A stretch of DNA of 56,316 nucleotides from Chloroflexota bacterium (GTDB lineage Bacteria > Chloroflexota > Dehalococcoidia > Lucifugimonadales > Lucifugimonadaceae). The position numbers were made by a program, and so were the translations under genes. Positions 11,019-18,709 of the stretch are shown piece after piece. A model generated the notes under the pieces. That model was given only the letters and a program-made list of their open reading frames with translations, searched no databases and was not told the DNA's origin. The stretch is from assembly GCA_009838175.1 (NCBI GenBank), contig VXSB01000022.1, positions 10,413-66,728 on the forward strand. Reading direction: 5' to 3'. How positions within the stretch are numbered: position 1 is the first letter of the stretch; every line of letters starts with the position of its first letter.

Positions 11019-11153
11019 ATGACCGAAAAAAACACGAAAACGATTTTCTTCAAAAATGCCCGACCCCACAATTGGCTCGATGACGCCAAGAAGCAAAAGG
11101 AGAAGGAAGCTAAAGTTGCCAGCAAGGCAAAAAAGGCGAATTCCGATACTTAA
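11019..11153 (+). CDS. 44-residue Lys-rich small protein
   Basis: A short frame with a strong ribosome-binding site (AAGGGAGG, 6 bases before ATG 11019). The product is 44 residues: an N-terminal part with Phe-Phe and Trp (KTIFFKNARPHNWLDD) and a highly charged Lys/Ala/Glu tail likely to form one helix. It follows the membrane protein by 11 bases. The excellent ribosome-binding site and tight spacing are the main support. No family is recognised. The basic tail could bind nucleic acid or an acidic membrane surface, but that is only a guess. Confidence 0.5.
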   Translation: MTEKNTKTIFFKNARPHNWLDDAKKQKEKEAKVASKAKKANSDT

Positions 11154-11246
11154 CACTTAAGGCACAAAGAGTTTAATTTCTGTGGCAGCCATGCCATCGG
11201 ACTTACCATCGTCAAACAAGCGGCTCGAAACTAGGACATTAATCCC

Positions 11247-12164
11247 ATGCCATACAAACCCGTCCCATACTGGGCCAAACTCCCACACCCGATGTCCTTC
11301 AAAGAAGCCACATCGGTCGCCGTCGACTCCCAAGACCGCGTCTACATCTTCAACCGCGGCAACTGGCCGATGATGATCTTCGATGCTGACGGCAACTTCC
11401 TAGAGACGTGGGGGGCGGGCGAATTCAATCGCCCACACGGCATCTTCATCGACGGCGACGACAATCTTTATCTCGCCGATGACGACGACCATGTCGTTGA
11501 GAAACGCACTACTTCGGGGGAGATAATCTTCCGTCTTGGCGAGCGCGGAGAGCCTGCAGCATGGCAGGAGGGCGATCCCTTCAACCGACCGACCGACATC
11601 GTGGTGCATCCTGAGTCGAGGGACATTTTCATCACCGACGGCTATGGAAACTCGAGGGTTCACAAGTACGGACCTGAAGGCAACCACATCACATCGTGGG
11701 GTTCACCGGGGGCTTTGGACGGTCAGTTCAGCCTGCCGCACAACGTCTGTATGCTCGGTGATGACATGATCGTGGTGTGCGATCGCGAGAACTTCAGGAT
11801 TCAGGTGTTCAGTCTGGATGGCGAGTATGTGGGTCAGAAGCACATGCATCGCCCAATCGCATGTGCCAACGGCCGCGCGGGCGACGACCGGATTTACGTT
11901 GCGGAGGCTGGTGCACCGGCCGTACAAGCAGGCGTACCCAACCTCGGTCAACGCGTCGTCATCCTCGACACCGACCTAAATGAAGTCGACTCTTTCGGTG
12001 CAGGCCTCGCAGGCGAGGGACACGACCAGTTCATCGCATCGCATGGGATTGCGACCGACTCGTCAGGGGCGGTATACGTCGCTGAGGTCTCCTACACGAA
12101 CACCGGCTCTAACCTAAACCCGCCGCGCGAAGTGACAAGCCTGCGGAAGTGGATCCCTCACTAA
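11247..12164 (+). CDS. NHL-repeat six-bladed beta-propeller protein (copy 2)
   Basis: 305 residues, closely related to the protein at 9489: both begin with a WxKLPxPM/WPKLPMG type opening and share the ATSVAVDSQD, RPHGIFIDGDDN, RPTDIVVHP, GYGNSRVH and CDRENFRIQVF blade elements. No signal peptide. ATG 11247 has a weak AGGA about 11 bases upstream. Similarity to copy 1 across the whole length indicates a duplication, with the membrane/basic protein pair now lying between the copies. Cytosolic enzyme or scaffold; reaction unknown. Confidence 0.8.
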   Translation: MPYKPVPYWAKLPHPMSFKEATSVAVDSQDRVYIFNRGNWPMMIFDADGNFLETWGAGEFNRPHGIFIDGDDNLYLADDDDHVVEKRTTSGEIIFRLGERGEPAAWQEGDPFNRPTDIVVHPESRDIFITDGYGNSRVHKYGPEGNHITSWGSPGALDGQFSLPHNVCMLGDDMIVVCDRENFRIQVFSLDGEYVGQKHMHRPIACANGRAGDDRIYVAEAGAPAVQAGVPNLGQRVVILDTDLNEVDSFGAGLAGEGHDQFIASHGIATDSSGAVYVAEVSYTNTGSNLNPPREVTSLRKWIPH

Positions 12165-12223
12165 CGTAACATTGAAGGGCTAGTCTTTAACCTAGAAGTC
12201 ATGCGACGAGGAGATCCGCCACC

Positions 12224-12703
12224 GTGCAACAGCCAGGAGACGACAATACTCCCAAACCCGTTAATGTGACATCTATCACGGTTAGACCTTCAGATAACGT
12301 TTTTAAAGAACTTGGGAATAATGATTACGATTTTAAAGACTTACTCTCGGAACTGATTGATAACTCACTGGCCGCCCGGGTGAAGGGCGAACTAGTTGAA
12401 ATTTCCATTACGCTCCAACAGATGAGCAACGATCGATCCCTTAATAAACTTGTAATTAAAGATAATGCCTCTGGTATTGCACGAAGTAAGCTGGGTGATG
12501 CCATTTCACCTGCTGCACTGCAGACCAATCGATCGCTCAACGAACACGGTTTAGGCATGAAACAAGCCATCGCTGGTCTCGGTGAACTTGAATCATTAAC
12601 AACAAAAACAGCCGATGTCGAACTCGCCTGTAATCGATGGAGAAGAGTTCGTTGGCGAGGGTTGGAAGGCGAAGTTGGTTTTTGGATATGCGCCGGATAC
12701 TGA
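12224..12703 (+). CDS. GHKL (Bergerat-fold) ATPase N-terminal fragment, probably part of a broken gene
   Basis: 159 residues, GTG start preceded by GAGGAG. It shows the N box (ELIDNSLAA, ~43-51), G1 box (DNASGI, 80-85) and G2 box (HGLGMKQA, 108-115) of GHKL ATPases such as MORC, Hsp90 and MutL. After ~residue 130 the sequence becomes a low-quality Arg/Trp-rich tail where the frame overlaps the next reading frame, so the last part of the Bergerat fold (GT-type G3 strand) is not present. The 12224-13394 stretch is richer in A+T than its neighbours, which suggests transfer. With the following frame it probably formed one ATPase-nuclease gene now interrupted by a deletion and frame change. Alternatively a +1 frameshift joins them. 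Confidence 0.6.
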   Translation: MQQPGDDNTPKPVNVTSITVRPSDNVFKELGNNDYDFKDLLSELIDNSLAARVKGELVEISITLQQMSNDRSLNKLVIKDNASGIARSKLGDAISPAALQTNRSLNEHGLGMKQAIAGLGELESLTTKTADVELACNRWRRVRWRGLEGEVGFWICAGY

Positions 12704-13394
12704 GTATGAGTGGAGTGAACTGAGACAGGATCCGCCAACAAGATTCGAGCCATATTACTCGTCACTGGGCAAACAAGGTGTTGATGTTATTTTGAACGAT
12801 CGGGTCATTATGTTCCATCAATTGACAGAACTCGATATAGTTGGAATTAGACATAGCGACTATAATACATTGCGTGGAGAAATCATTTTAGATTCAGGGT
12901 TTCAAACCGCTATCACTAAGAACAGTATTCTGAAGACCGATAACTGGATCAATTTGAAAAACCAAATTAGCGAATTTCTGAATAAAGGAGATTATATTCG
13001 GCTTAAATCGTACCCAGATGCGTTGCCGGAGGCTGTGCTACGGGATCGATTGGCGGTTTGGTTGGAAACGAATGCGTTGGCGCCTCGAAAGAAAGTTGCG
13101 AAAGAATATGTTGTTGAAGCTTTGGGAGGTAAAATCGATATTATGGCGGATAAGGAAGTATGGGAATTGAAACGCGACGAAGCGTTCGGATTGGACGTTT
13201 ATCAATTATTTGGTTATCTCGATATGGGCGAATGGGAGAACGGGTATCTTGTCGCCAAATCATTCAGAGGTAGCGCGCAACAAGCTGCAGAACACATCAA
13301 CGAAAAACACGACGTGAATATTAAGTTGGTCGAATTAGATGAATTCCCGATTAATCATCCACTAACTCCCGACGAAAGGGAGCAGTATCTTTAA
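12615..13394 (+). CDS. C-terminal part of GHKL-associated protein with PD-(D/E)XK nuclease-like motif
   Basis: 259 residues in the frame +1 to the preceding fragment, overlapping it by 89 bases. The opening (about residues 1-110, GWKAKLVFGYAPDTEYEW through LRGEIIL and ITKN) looks like the transducer-like region that follows a GHKL domain. The end carries a PD-(D/E)XK arrangement: Asp175 in GGKIDI, Glu184-x-Lys186 in WELK, then DVYQLFGYLD (~194-203), the QL..Y element seen in many such nucleases. The ATG at 12615 has no obvious ribosome-binding site, and a stop in this frame at 12597 fixes the frame change to 12600-12703. If translated alone it would be a nuclease-like protein without its ATPase. 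A defence or DNA-repair role is inferred from the domain pairing only. Confidence 0.6.
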   Translation: MSNSPVIDGEEFVGEGWKAKLVFGYAPDTEYEWSELRQDPPTRFEPYYSSLGKQGVDVILNDRVIMFHQLTELDIVGIRHSDYNTLRGEIILDSGFQTAITKNSILKTDNWINLKNQISEFLNKGDYIRLKSYPDALPEAVLRDRLAVWLETNALAPRKKVAKEYVVEALGGKIDIMADKEVWELKRDEAFGLDVYQLFGYLDMGEWENGYLVAKSFRGSAQQAAEHINEKHDVNIKLVELDEFPINHPLTPDEREQYL

Positions 13395-13432
13395 AGCTAT
13401 GCTGTGGAAGCGGGGTGTTTGTGACGAATTTG

Positions 13433-13915
13433 TCATCGAGTTGGCTTTGTGGGTAACCTCCTTATCCGCCAACCCGCGATCTGCGCCGCATGTTCCTCGT
13501 AGTGCAGGAACGACCACTCGTCGATTAGGCGACGTCTAGGATGGTCTTGATTGAAGTGGCTGGCGGGGGTGTTGGCTAGAGCGTCGCGGAGTCGGCGGTG
13601 GGTCGATTCCAACCGTTCGATGACTTCGCGGGGCGAAGCGTCGACCATTGTCGAGATCGCCTCGGCGTTGAAAGTGTCGGCATCTGGCTCGGGGTAGTCG
13701 TAGCCATCGTCCGGAGTTTCCAGAGCGGTCATCAGAAGGCGTTCCCATGCGCCGATGTGCCAGAGTATCTGGTTGACGGACCACTCTCCGCAAGCTCCGG
13801 ATTCGTCGGCATCTTCGCTGCGAAGCTCGTTGAAAGATGCGCGGAAGCGACGCCATGCGTCATCGATGGCGAGAATGACGAGGCGTTTGGTCGTGTCTTG
13901 ATCGTGTTCAGCCAT
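13433..13915 (-). CDS. DinB-like four-helix protein
   Basis: 160 residues from the ATG at 13915; an in-frame ATG at 13966 would add 17 residues of His/Ser-rich sequence that look non-native. The pattern fits the DinB/YfiT superfamily: a first helix with Arg/Phe, then EWSVNQILWHIGAWE and later FLHYEEHAAQIAGWR, giving the three-His metal site typical of the fold (WHIG and HYEEH). Members are often metal-dependent thiol transferases or proteins of unknown function. It is convergent with the broken GHKL gene and divergent from the third NHL gene. Confidence 0.7.
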   Translation of the reverse strand: MAEHDQDTTKRLVILAIDDAWRRFRASFNELRSEDADESGACGEWSVNQILWHIGAWERLLMTALETPDDGYDYPEPDADTFNAEAISTMVDASPREVIERLESTHRRLRDALANTPASHFNQDHPRRRLIDEWSFLHYEEHAAQIAGWRIRRLPTKPTR

Positions 13916-14036
13916 TGACGTGCTGTGCGGTGATGTATGCCGATGGTAACTGAAGCGGCGATGCATATGTCAGTTCAATGCCGTAATATGCATGGCATAG
14001 CTAATGGACTTGCGCCTGCGGGCGAGGAGAGATGTC

Positions 14037-14948
14037 ATGACGATCGTCGGCGATGGAGATTACAGGTACGAGGTGTTGCCGGAGTGGCCGAAGAAGATGC
14101 CGGAGAGTTGGAAGTTCGGGATGGCCTCGGATGTGGCGGTCGACTCGAAGGATCGGGTCTGGGTGTTTGCCCGCGAGCAGCATCCGGTGACGTGGTGGAC
14201 GACCGATGGGGAGCTGGTCGGCAGTTGGGGATATGGTCTGACCTTGGGTATTGCACCGGAGTTCTTCTTCCGTGAGCCGCACGGCATCTTCATCGACTCC
14301 GACGACAATATCTGGCTGTCAGAGAAGCAGCGTCACATCGTCACGAAGCACAACCAATCGGGCGAGATTCTGATGGAGCTTGGAGAGCGTGACTGGGCGA
14401 GCGTCACAGTTACATGGGACGGCAGGCACGGCGATCCGTTCAACTCACCGACAGGCATCGCGGTTGCGCCGAACGGCAAGATCTACGTCTCCGACGGCTA
14501 TGGCAACCGTCGCATCCATCGGTTTTCTGCGGATGGCACATACGAGATGGCCTGGGGTATCCCGGGTGGAGGTCCGGGCGAATTCGCGCTAGTACACAAC
14601 GTCGGCGTCGATGACGATGGTCGGGTTTACGGCTGCGACCGCGAGAACAGCCGTATTCAGATCTTCGACGGTGACGGTAACTTCATCACGGAGTGGACAG
14701 ACATGTCCGCGCCGGGGGACATCCACTTCCGCGAAGGGCTGGCGTACGTGGCGGAGCAGGGCGACGGTTGTGCGGTGTCAGTTTGGACACTAGACGGCGA
14801 GTTGGTGACGCGCTGGCGCGGGGACGACGAGGCGAAGATCCTCGGCGCTGCGCATGGCATCTGGACCGACTCTGAGGGCAGCATCTACGTGGCCGAGATC
14901 GGTACGCCTGAACGCGGGCAGCGAGTTAGGAAGTTCCAGAAGTTGTGA
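14037..14948 (+). CDS. NHL-repeat six-bladed beta-propeller protein (copy 3)
   Basis: 303 residues from ATG 14037, which has GAGGAGAG about 6 bases upstream; the earlier in-frame start at 14004 lacks this and adds an Arg-rich leader. Blades show EPHGIFIDSDDNIWLSE, SPTGIAVAPNGKIYVSDGYGNRRIH, VHNVGVDDDGRVYGCDREN and AAHGIWTDSEGSIYVAE. More diverged from copies 1 and 2 than they are from each other, and again without a signal peptide. Likely cytosolic; the reaction is unknown. Confidence 0.8.
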   Translation: MTIVGDGDYRYEVLPEWPKKMPESWKFGMASDVAVDSKDRVWVFAREQHPVTWWTTDGELVGSWGYGLTLGIAPEFFFREPHGIFIDSDDNIWLSEKQRHIVTKHNQSGEILMELGERDWASVTVTWDGRHGDPFNSPTGIAVAPNGKIYVSDGYGNRRIHRFSADGTYEMAWGIPGGGPGEFALVHNVGVDDDGRVYGCDRENSRIQIFDGDGNFITEWTDMSAPGDIHFREGLAYVAEQGDGCAVSVWTLDGELVTRWRGDDEAKILGAAHGIWTDSEGSIYVAEIGTPERGQRVRKFQKL

Positions 14949-14975
14949 GAATTTGTGACAAACCATGATTGAGAC

Positions 14976-15004
14976 TTGAGGCGAGAGTGCTATCTTGATA
15001 TAGA
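14976..15004 (+). promoter_or_regulatory. predicted sigma-70-type promoter
   Basis: TTGAGG at 14976-14981, a 17-base spacer and TATAGA at 14999-15004, 31 bases before the start of the small coiled-coil protein. A shifted alternative (TTGAGA 14969, TATCTT 14991, 16-base spacer) overlaps it. Seen by eye only. Confidence 0.4.
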
Positions 15005-15034
15005 ACATAAAAACTACATCGAGGTTAGCACTGA

Positions 15035-15265
15035 ATGGTAACTATGGAAGAACGCATGTCGACAGTCGAACAAGAGGTAAGTTCGATTAAAGCGACTTTA
15101 GAGCATTTGGCGACAAAGTCAGATGTCGCTAAGTTAGAAGCGAAGTTGGAATCTTCGATTTCAGAGTTGAAAGCCGATCTGACTTGGCGGATGTTCGGAA
15201 TGGTGGTCGGTTTGATGGTGGCGGTGGCGTCAGTCGTTGCTGTAGTTCAAACGGTTTTCGATTGA
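15035..15265 (+). CDS. small coiled-coil protein with C-terminal membrane anchor
   Basis: 76 residues. The first ~48 form a heptad-like coiled coil (MSTVEQEVSSIKATLEHL and KLEAKLESSISELKADL), followed by a membrane segment (~52-74, MFGMVVGLMVAVASVVAVV) and a short tail. The layout resembles small XhlA/DUF1640-type membrane proteins, but no specific family is certain. A GAGG lies 11 bases before ATG 15035, and a good promoter-like pair lies upstream, so it is probably a monocistronic gene. Function unknown. Confidence 0.55.
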   Translation: MVTMEERMSTVEQEVSSIKATLEHLATKSDVAKLEAKLESSISELKADLTWRMFGMVVGLMVAVASVVAVVQTVFD

Positions 15266-15304
15266 TCAGAGCAATGTGCCGTTCCCCTCGCGGTGCTTCA
15301 CCGT

Positions 15305-15781
15305 TCATTTGAGCGATGCCTCCACCAACTCGCGCAGGACATTGGCGAGCAGGAATACGATGAGGCCGAGGGCTAGTATGGCGTTGTAGCCGAGGAGTTT
15401 CGACGCTGCGCCTTCTCGGACTGTCTCCTCGGACGACATGCGTCGTCGCCGCCATACGATGTAGAACATCCATAGTGCCAATGCGATCTTGATTCCGAGC
15501 ACGATGGCCCACGAGACCGTGGCTTCACTTCCCTGAATTCGTGAAAACATCAGGATGATGCCTGAGACGATGAGAGTGACAACTGCGATGTCGATGATCT
15601 CGCGATAGGCCGGGGCTATCAACGACATCGCGGAGGTCATCTTTTCAGGGTGAGCGGCGGTCAACGGTCGGAGTATAAGGGCGTGGAATATGCTGCCGCC
15701 GACCCATGCGATCGCGGCGATACCATGTCCGTAACGCACGAGTACCATTAGCCAATCGCCGATGCCGATATCTGAGAACAT
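15305..15781 (-). CDS. four-TM CopD-like integral membrane protein
   Basis: 158 residues from the ATG at 15781; a later in-frame ATG (15748) is also possible. Four hydrophobic segments are visible: one with RYGHGIAAIAWVGG, then IDIAVVTLIVSGIILM, WAIVLGIKIALALWMF and AILALGLIVFLLANV. The RxxH...GG opening and the four-helix plan resemble CopD/DUF2269-type membrane proteins linked to copper or heme. The chosen start codon overlaps the start codon of the divergent sugar kinase. Role in metal or redox handling is only suggested by family likeness. Confidence 0.6.
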   Translation of the reverse strand: MFSDIGIGDWLMVLVRYGHGIAAIAWVGGSIFHALILRPLTAAHPEKMTSAMSLIAPAYREIIDIAVVTLIVSGIILMFSRIQGSEATVSWAIVLGIKIALALWMFYIVWRRRRMSSEETVREGAASKLLGYNAILALGLIVFLLANVLRELVEASLK

Positions 15782-16754
15782 GACCGATAAAAGCATACAA
15801 GCCGACAATCCGAAGACGACGCTGCTGCTTGGCGCGATCAACATGGATCTGTTGGTCGAAACTGAGCGTTTGGCACGCGCCGGCGAGACGTTTGTTTGCG
15901 AGCGTCTCTACACGTCTGGCGGCGGCAAGGCGGGCAACCAGTCGGTTGCCGCGGCCCGGTTTGCGGGCGACGCAGGTGGCGCGGTGAAGATGTTCGGGAG
16001 AGTCGGCGACGACGCGTTCGGTAACGAACTGCGCGGGTTCATGTCCGAGCAGGGCGTTGACATGGGCACGGTTACCACTGATGCCGAGATCGAAACGGGT
16101 GTGGCGATCATCTTCATCGACCCGACAGGCGAGAACTTTGTTCACGCCATATATGGCGGTAACGGCAAGTGTGGTGATGTCGAGGCGGATGCGACGATCG
16201 ATGCGATGTCCGATGCTGGCGTGTTGCTGGTGCAACAGGAGATACCGCTGGAGTGCAGCATCCGGGCGATGGTTGCGGCGCGGGAGCGTGGGGTGCCAGT
16301 CGTGCTGGATCCTGCTCCAGCAATTCCGATCGACATTGTGCCGGACGGTTTTTACGCCTCCGCCGATATCTTGACACCGAATGTGATAGAAGCAGAGGCG
16401 TTGTCTGGAGTGGGTATCAGCGATGTTGATTCGGCGGAACACGCCGCCGACAAAATACGCGAGTTGCACGGCTGCGAGTGCGTCATCGTCACGATGGCAG
16501 GCGATGGAGTGTTTGTCGCGTCGGATGTGCTGCGCGGGCACATGCCCCCGTTTGAGGTGGAAGCCGTTGCCACGGTTGCGGCAGGCGATGCGTTCGCTGG
16601 AGTTTTGGGACGTGCGCTGTGTGAAGGCAACGATCTTGAAGATGCGATCCGACTGGCGATGGCGGCTGGGGCGCTATGCGTGTCCCGTCCTGGGACTCAG
16701 TCAGCGATGCCTTACCGCGATGAGGTGCTGGCATTGGTTGCTTCTTCGTCCTGA
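15780..16754 (+). CDS. PfkB-family carbohydrate kinase (ribokinase-like)
   Basis: 324 residues from ATG 15780 (an ATG at 15762 is also in frame). N-terminal GAINMD and GGGKAGNQSVAAARFAGD match the sugar-binding start and PfkB signature 1. TPNVIEAEALSG is the ribokinase-type NxxE segment, and VAAGDAFAG carries the catalytic Asp and the anion hole (AAGD, as in ribokinase). The Asp-Thr that usually precedes this motif is Ala-Thr here. It would phosphorylate a sugar or nucleoside in the cytosol; the substrate is not defined. Its stop is 11 bases from the convergent pyrD stop. Confidence 0.85.
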   Translation: MTDKSIQADNPKTTLLLGAINMDLLVETERLARAGETFVCERLYTSGGGKAGNQSVAAARFAGDAGGAVKMFGRVGDDAFGNELRGFMSEQGVDMGTVTTDAEIETGVAIIFIDPTGENFVHAIYGGNGKCGDVEADATIDAMSDAGVLLVQQEIPLECSIRAMVAARERGVPVVLDPAPAIPIDIVPDGFYASADILTPNVIEAEALSGVGISDVDSAEHAADKIRELHGCECVIVTMAGDGVFVASDVLRGHMPPFEVEAVATVAAGDAFAGVLGRALCEGNDLEDAIRLAMAAGALCVSRPGTQSAMPYRDEVLALVASSS

Positions 16755-16765
16755 AGCCGCGATGC

Positions 16766-17803
16766 TCAGTACGGTGGCGGGCCGGATATATCGGTGAGGG
16801 ATTTGATGCCTTGGGACTCCATCAGCGTCAGCAGTCCGCGATTCAGTTGTCCTGGGAGCGCGGGGCCTTCGTAGACCATTCCGGTGTAGAGCTGTACCGC
16901 GGACGCGCCGGCGGCGAGCATGCGCCAGACGTGTTCGGGTTCAGAGATGCCGCCGCATGAAACGATGCTGGCGTGTTTGCCAAGTAGAGCCGCGACTTCG
17001 GCGGTCATGCGTTCGGTGTTGTTTAGCAGAGGAGCGCCGCTGAGGCCGCCTTTGCCCACGGCGAGTCTGCCATCTTCAACGGGGACGGTGTTTGCGATGA
17101 CAAGGCCGTCGGCGCCCGAGTTGACGGCAGTTTCGGCGAGTGCCAAGGCGGTACGGCGTTCATCGGGTTCGTTGGTCCATGGTGGCAGTTTGACCAGTAG
17201 AGGTGTCGAACGAGTTTCCGACTTTCGCAACAACTCGACGAGATCGCGGAGTCTCGCTGGATCGTGGAATACTCGTAGTCCGACGGTGTTGGGGCTCGAT
17301 ATGTTGAGTTCGATGCCCGCGACGAGCGGTGTGATGGTGCGGTAGCACTCGGCGATCTGTTCCTCGATTGAGCCGGAGATGCTCGCGAAGGTCTGCGAAC
17401 GATATCTACCCAAGCGTGCGAGACGCGGTCTGATGCGGGCCAAGCCTTCGCCGGGGAACCCGAGCGAGTTGAGAAGGGCATCGGATTCTGGAATCCTGAC
17501 CATGCGCCTTGGAGGGTTACCGGATCGTTCGGCCAGGGTGATGGTGCCGCCGCATACGAAGCCGAAACCGAGATCGATCAACGATTTAAGCACGCGGCAG
17601 TTCTTGTCGTACCCGGCTGCCAATCCGATGGGTGAAGGCAACTCGATGCCCGCGATGTTGGTCTTAAGTGCCGGGTCACCGCTGCGAGATTGCGCTCCTA
17701 ACGCCTTCCAGACGAGGGGAACTTGCAACGCGTACTCGGATAGCGTGTGGCTCTGCTCTTCGTCGAGTGAGAAGAGGAGCGGTCTTACCAGTCGTTTGTA
17801 CAC
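16766..17803 (-). CDS. pyrD: dihydroorotate dehydrogenase (quinone), class 2
   Basis: 345 residues. It oxidises dihydroorotate to orotate in pyrimidine synthesis and passes electrons through FMN to membrane quinone. Features: the N-terminal helical extension of class 2 enzymes (RPLLFSLDEEQSHTLSEYAL) that docks to the membrane, FMN-binding GLAAGYDKN, LNSLGFPG, NISSPNT with the catalytic Ser near residue 169, KLPPW, GGLSG and the C-terminal phosphate site (SCGGISEPEHV, GASAVQLYT). Length is normal. Menaquinone made by the mqn genes in this window is a plausible electron acceptor. Confidence 0.95.
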   Translation of the reverse strand: MYKRLVRPLLFSLDEEQSHTLSEYALQVPLVWKALGAQSRSGDPALKTNIAGIELPSPIGLAAGYDKNCRVLKSLIDLGFGFVCGGTITLAERSGNPPRRMVRIPESDALLNSLGFPGEGLARIRPRLARLGRYRSQTFASISGSIEEQIAECYRTITPLVAGIELNISSPNTVGLRVFHDPARLRDLVELLRKSETRSTPLLVKLPPWTNEPDERRTALALAETAVNSGADGLVIANTVPVEDGRLAVGKGGLSGAPLLNNTERMTAEVAALLGKHASIVSCGGISEPEHVWRMLAAGASAVQLYTGMVYEGPALPGQLNRGLLTLMESQGIKSLTDISGPPPY

Positions 17804-17925
17804 GTGTCGACGGTTTTGGTCCGGAGATTGAAGTTCGGCAACGTAGAATCGAAACGTTGCGTTGCGGTTATCATTTTCTCATATCTGTGCCGCGAGGATT
17901 TTGCGGATCAAAGAGCGTCGAACTG

Positions 17926-18696
17926 ATGGAACTGGAATTCGAAAGAGGGGATGCTGACCGTCCATGCGGTCACGCGCTCGTCTACTTCCGCGACGCTAAC
18001 GACAACGAGGCGATCGGTGTCACTTACATCGTGATCCTGCCGGTGCCTTTGGATATCGGCAAGTACATGCCGCCGTTCCTTGCGGGGCAGGTCGCCGAGA
18101 TGTCAGCGAACGTGATTTCGTCGTTTGCCTTTCCGCCTGCTCCTGAGCCGTTTAAGAGCCTTGACGAAGCTCAGAGGATTGCTGATTTAAGAGACGACGA
18201 TCTGGTGTTTGGCGGTACGATTTCGTTCGGCGATGCGTTCGAGATGATGGAGCGGGTGAACGAAGCGAGTTCGGAATATGGCCGGCTCTACAGCGAAGCA
18301 CACGGCGAGGACGATGACCTTGATCTCGCGATCGATGCGCTTGGCGAGGAAGATGACTTCGACGAACCGGGCTATGACCTGATGTATGGCTGGATGGATG
18401 AGGCGGAGTTGCTGACCGAGCTTTCGCAGCAGATGGGCAGGATGCGCTATTCAGTCGAATCCGGCGACCGCGACACGGCGCTGGAGACGGAGGCGAAGAT
18501 CAGGGCGATCGGTCGTTACCTCCCAGCGAATCGTGAAGTCTCCAAGATCGTGGCGGCGGCGACGTCGACATCGCCTCGGGCGTCAGAATTGGCGCAGCTA
18601 TACGTCGAAAGGGCGTACTGCCTGTACCGCGAAGACTACCTGCGGCTGAAGAAGATCGACGAAGATATCGCGGGGATATCTGATCCCGCTAACTGA
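17926..18696 (+). CDS. hypothetical protein, acidic, unknown family
   Basis: 256 residues from ATG 17926; upstream frame back to 17668 is antisense to pyrD and looks non-coding. The N-terminal ~70 residues form a compact domain (GHALVYFRD, GVTYIVILPVPLDIGKYMPPFL), the middle is strongly acidic (GEDDDLDLAIDALGEEDDFDEPG), and the C-terminal third is helical with a DTALETEAKIRAIGRYLP segment. No signal peptide or membrane span. I do not recognise the family. The gene lies head to head with pyrD and ends 13 bases from the convergent PLP enzyme. Confidence 0.6.
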   Translation: MELEFERGDADRPCGHALVYFRDANDNEAIGVTYIVILPVPLDIGKYMPPFLAGQVAEMSANVISSFAFPPAPEPFKSLDEAQRIADLRDDDLVFGGTISFGDAFEMMERVNEASSEYGRLYSEAHGEDDDLDLAIDALGEEDDFDEPGYDLMYGWMDEAELLTELSQQMGRMRYSVESGDRDTALETEAKIRAIGRYLPANREVSKIVAAATSTSPRASELAQLYVERAYCLYREDYLRLKKIDEDIAGISDPAN

Positions 18697-18709
18697 GTAG
18701 CGGTCGCGC

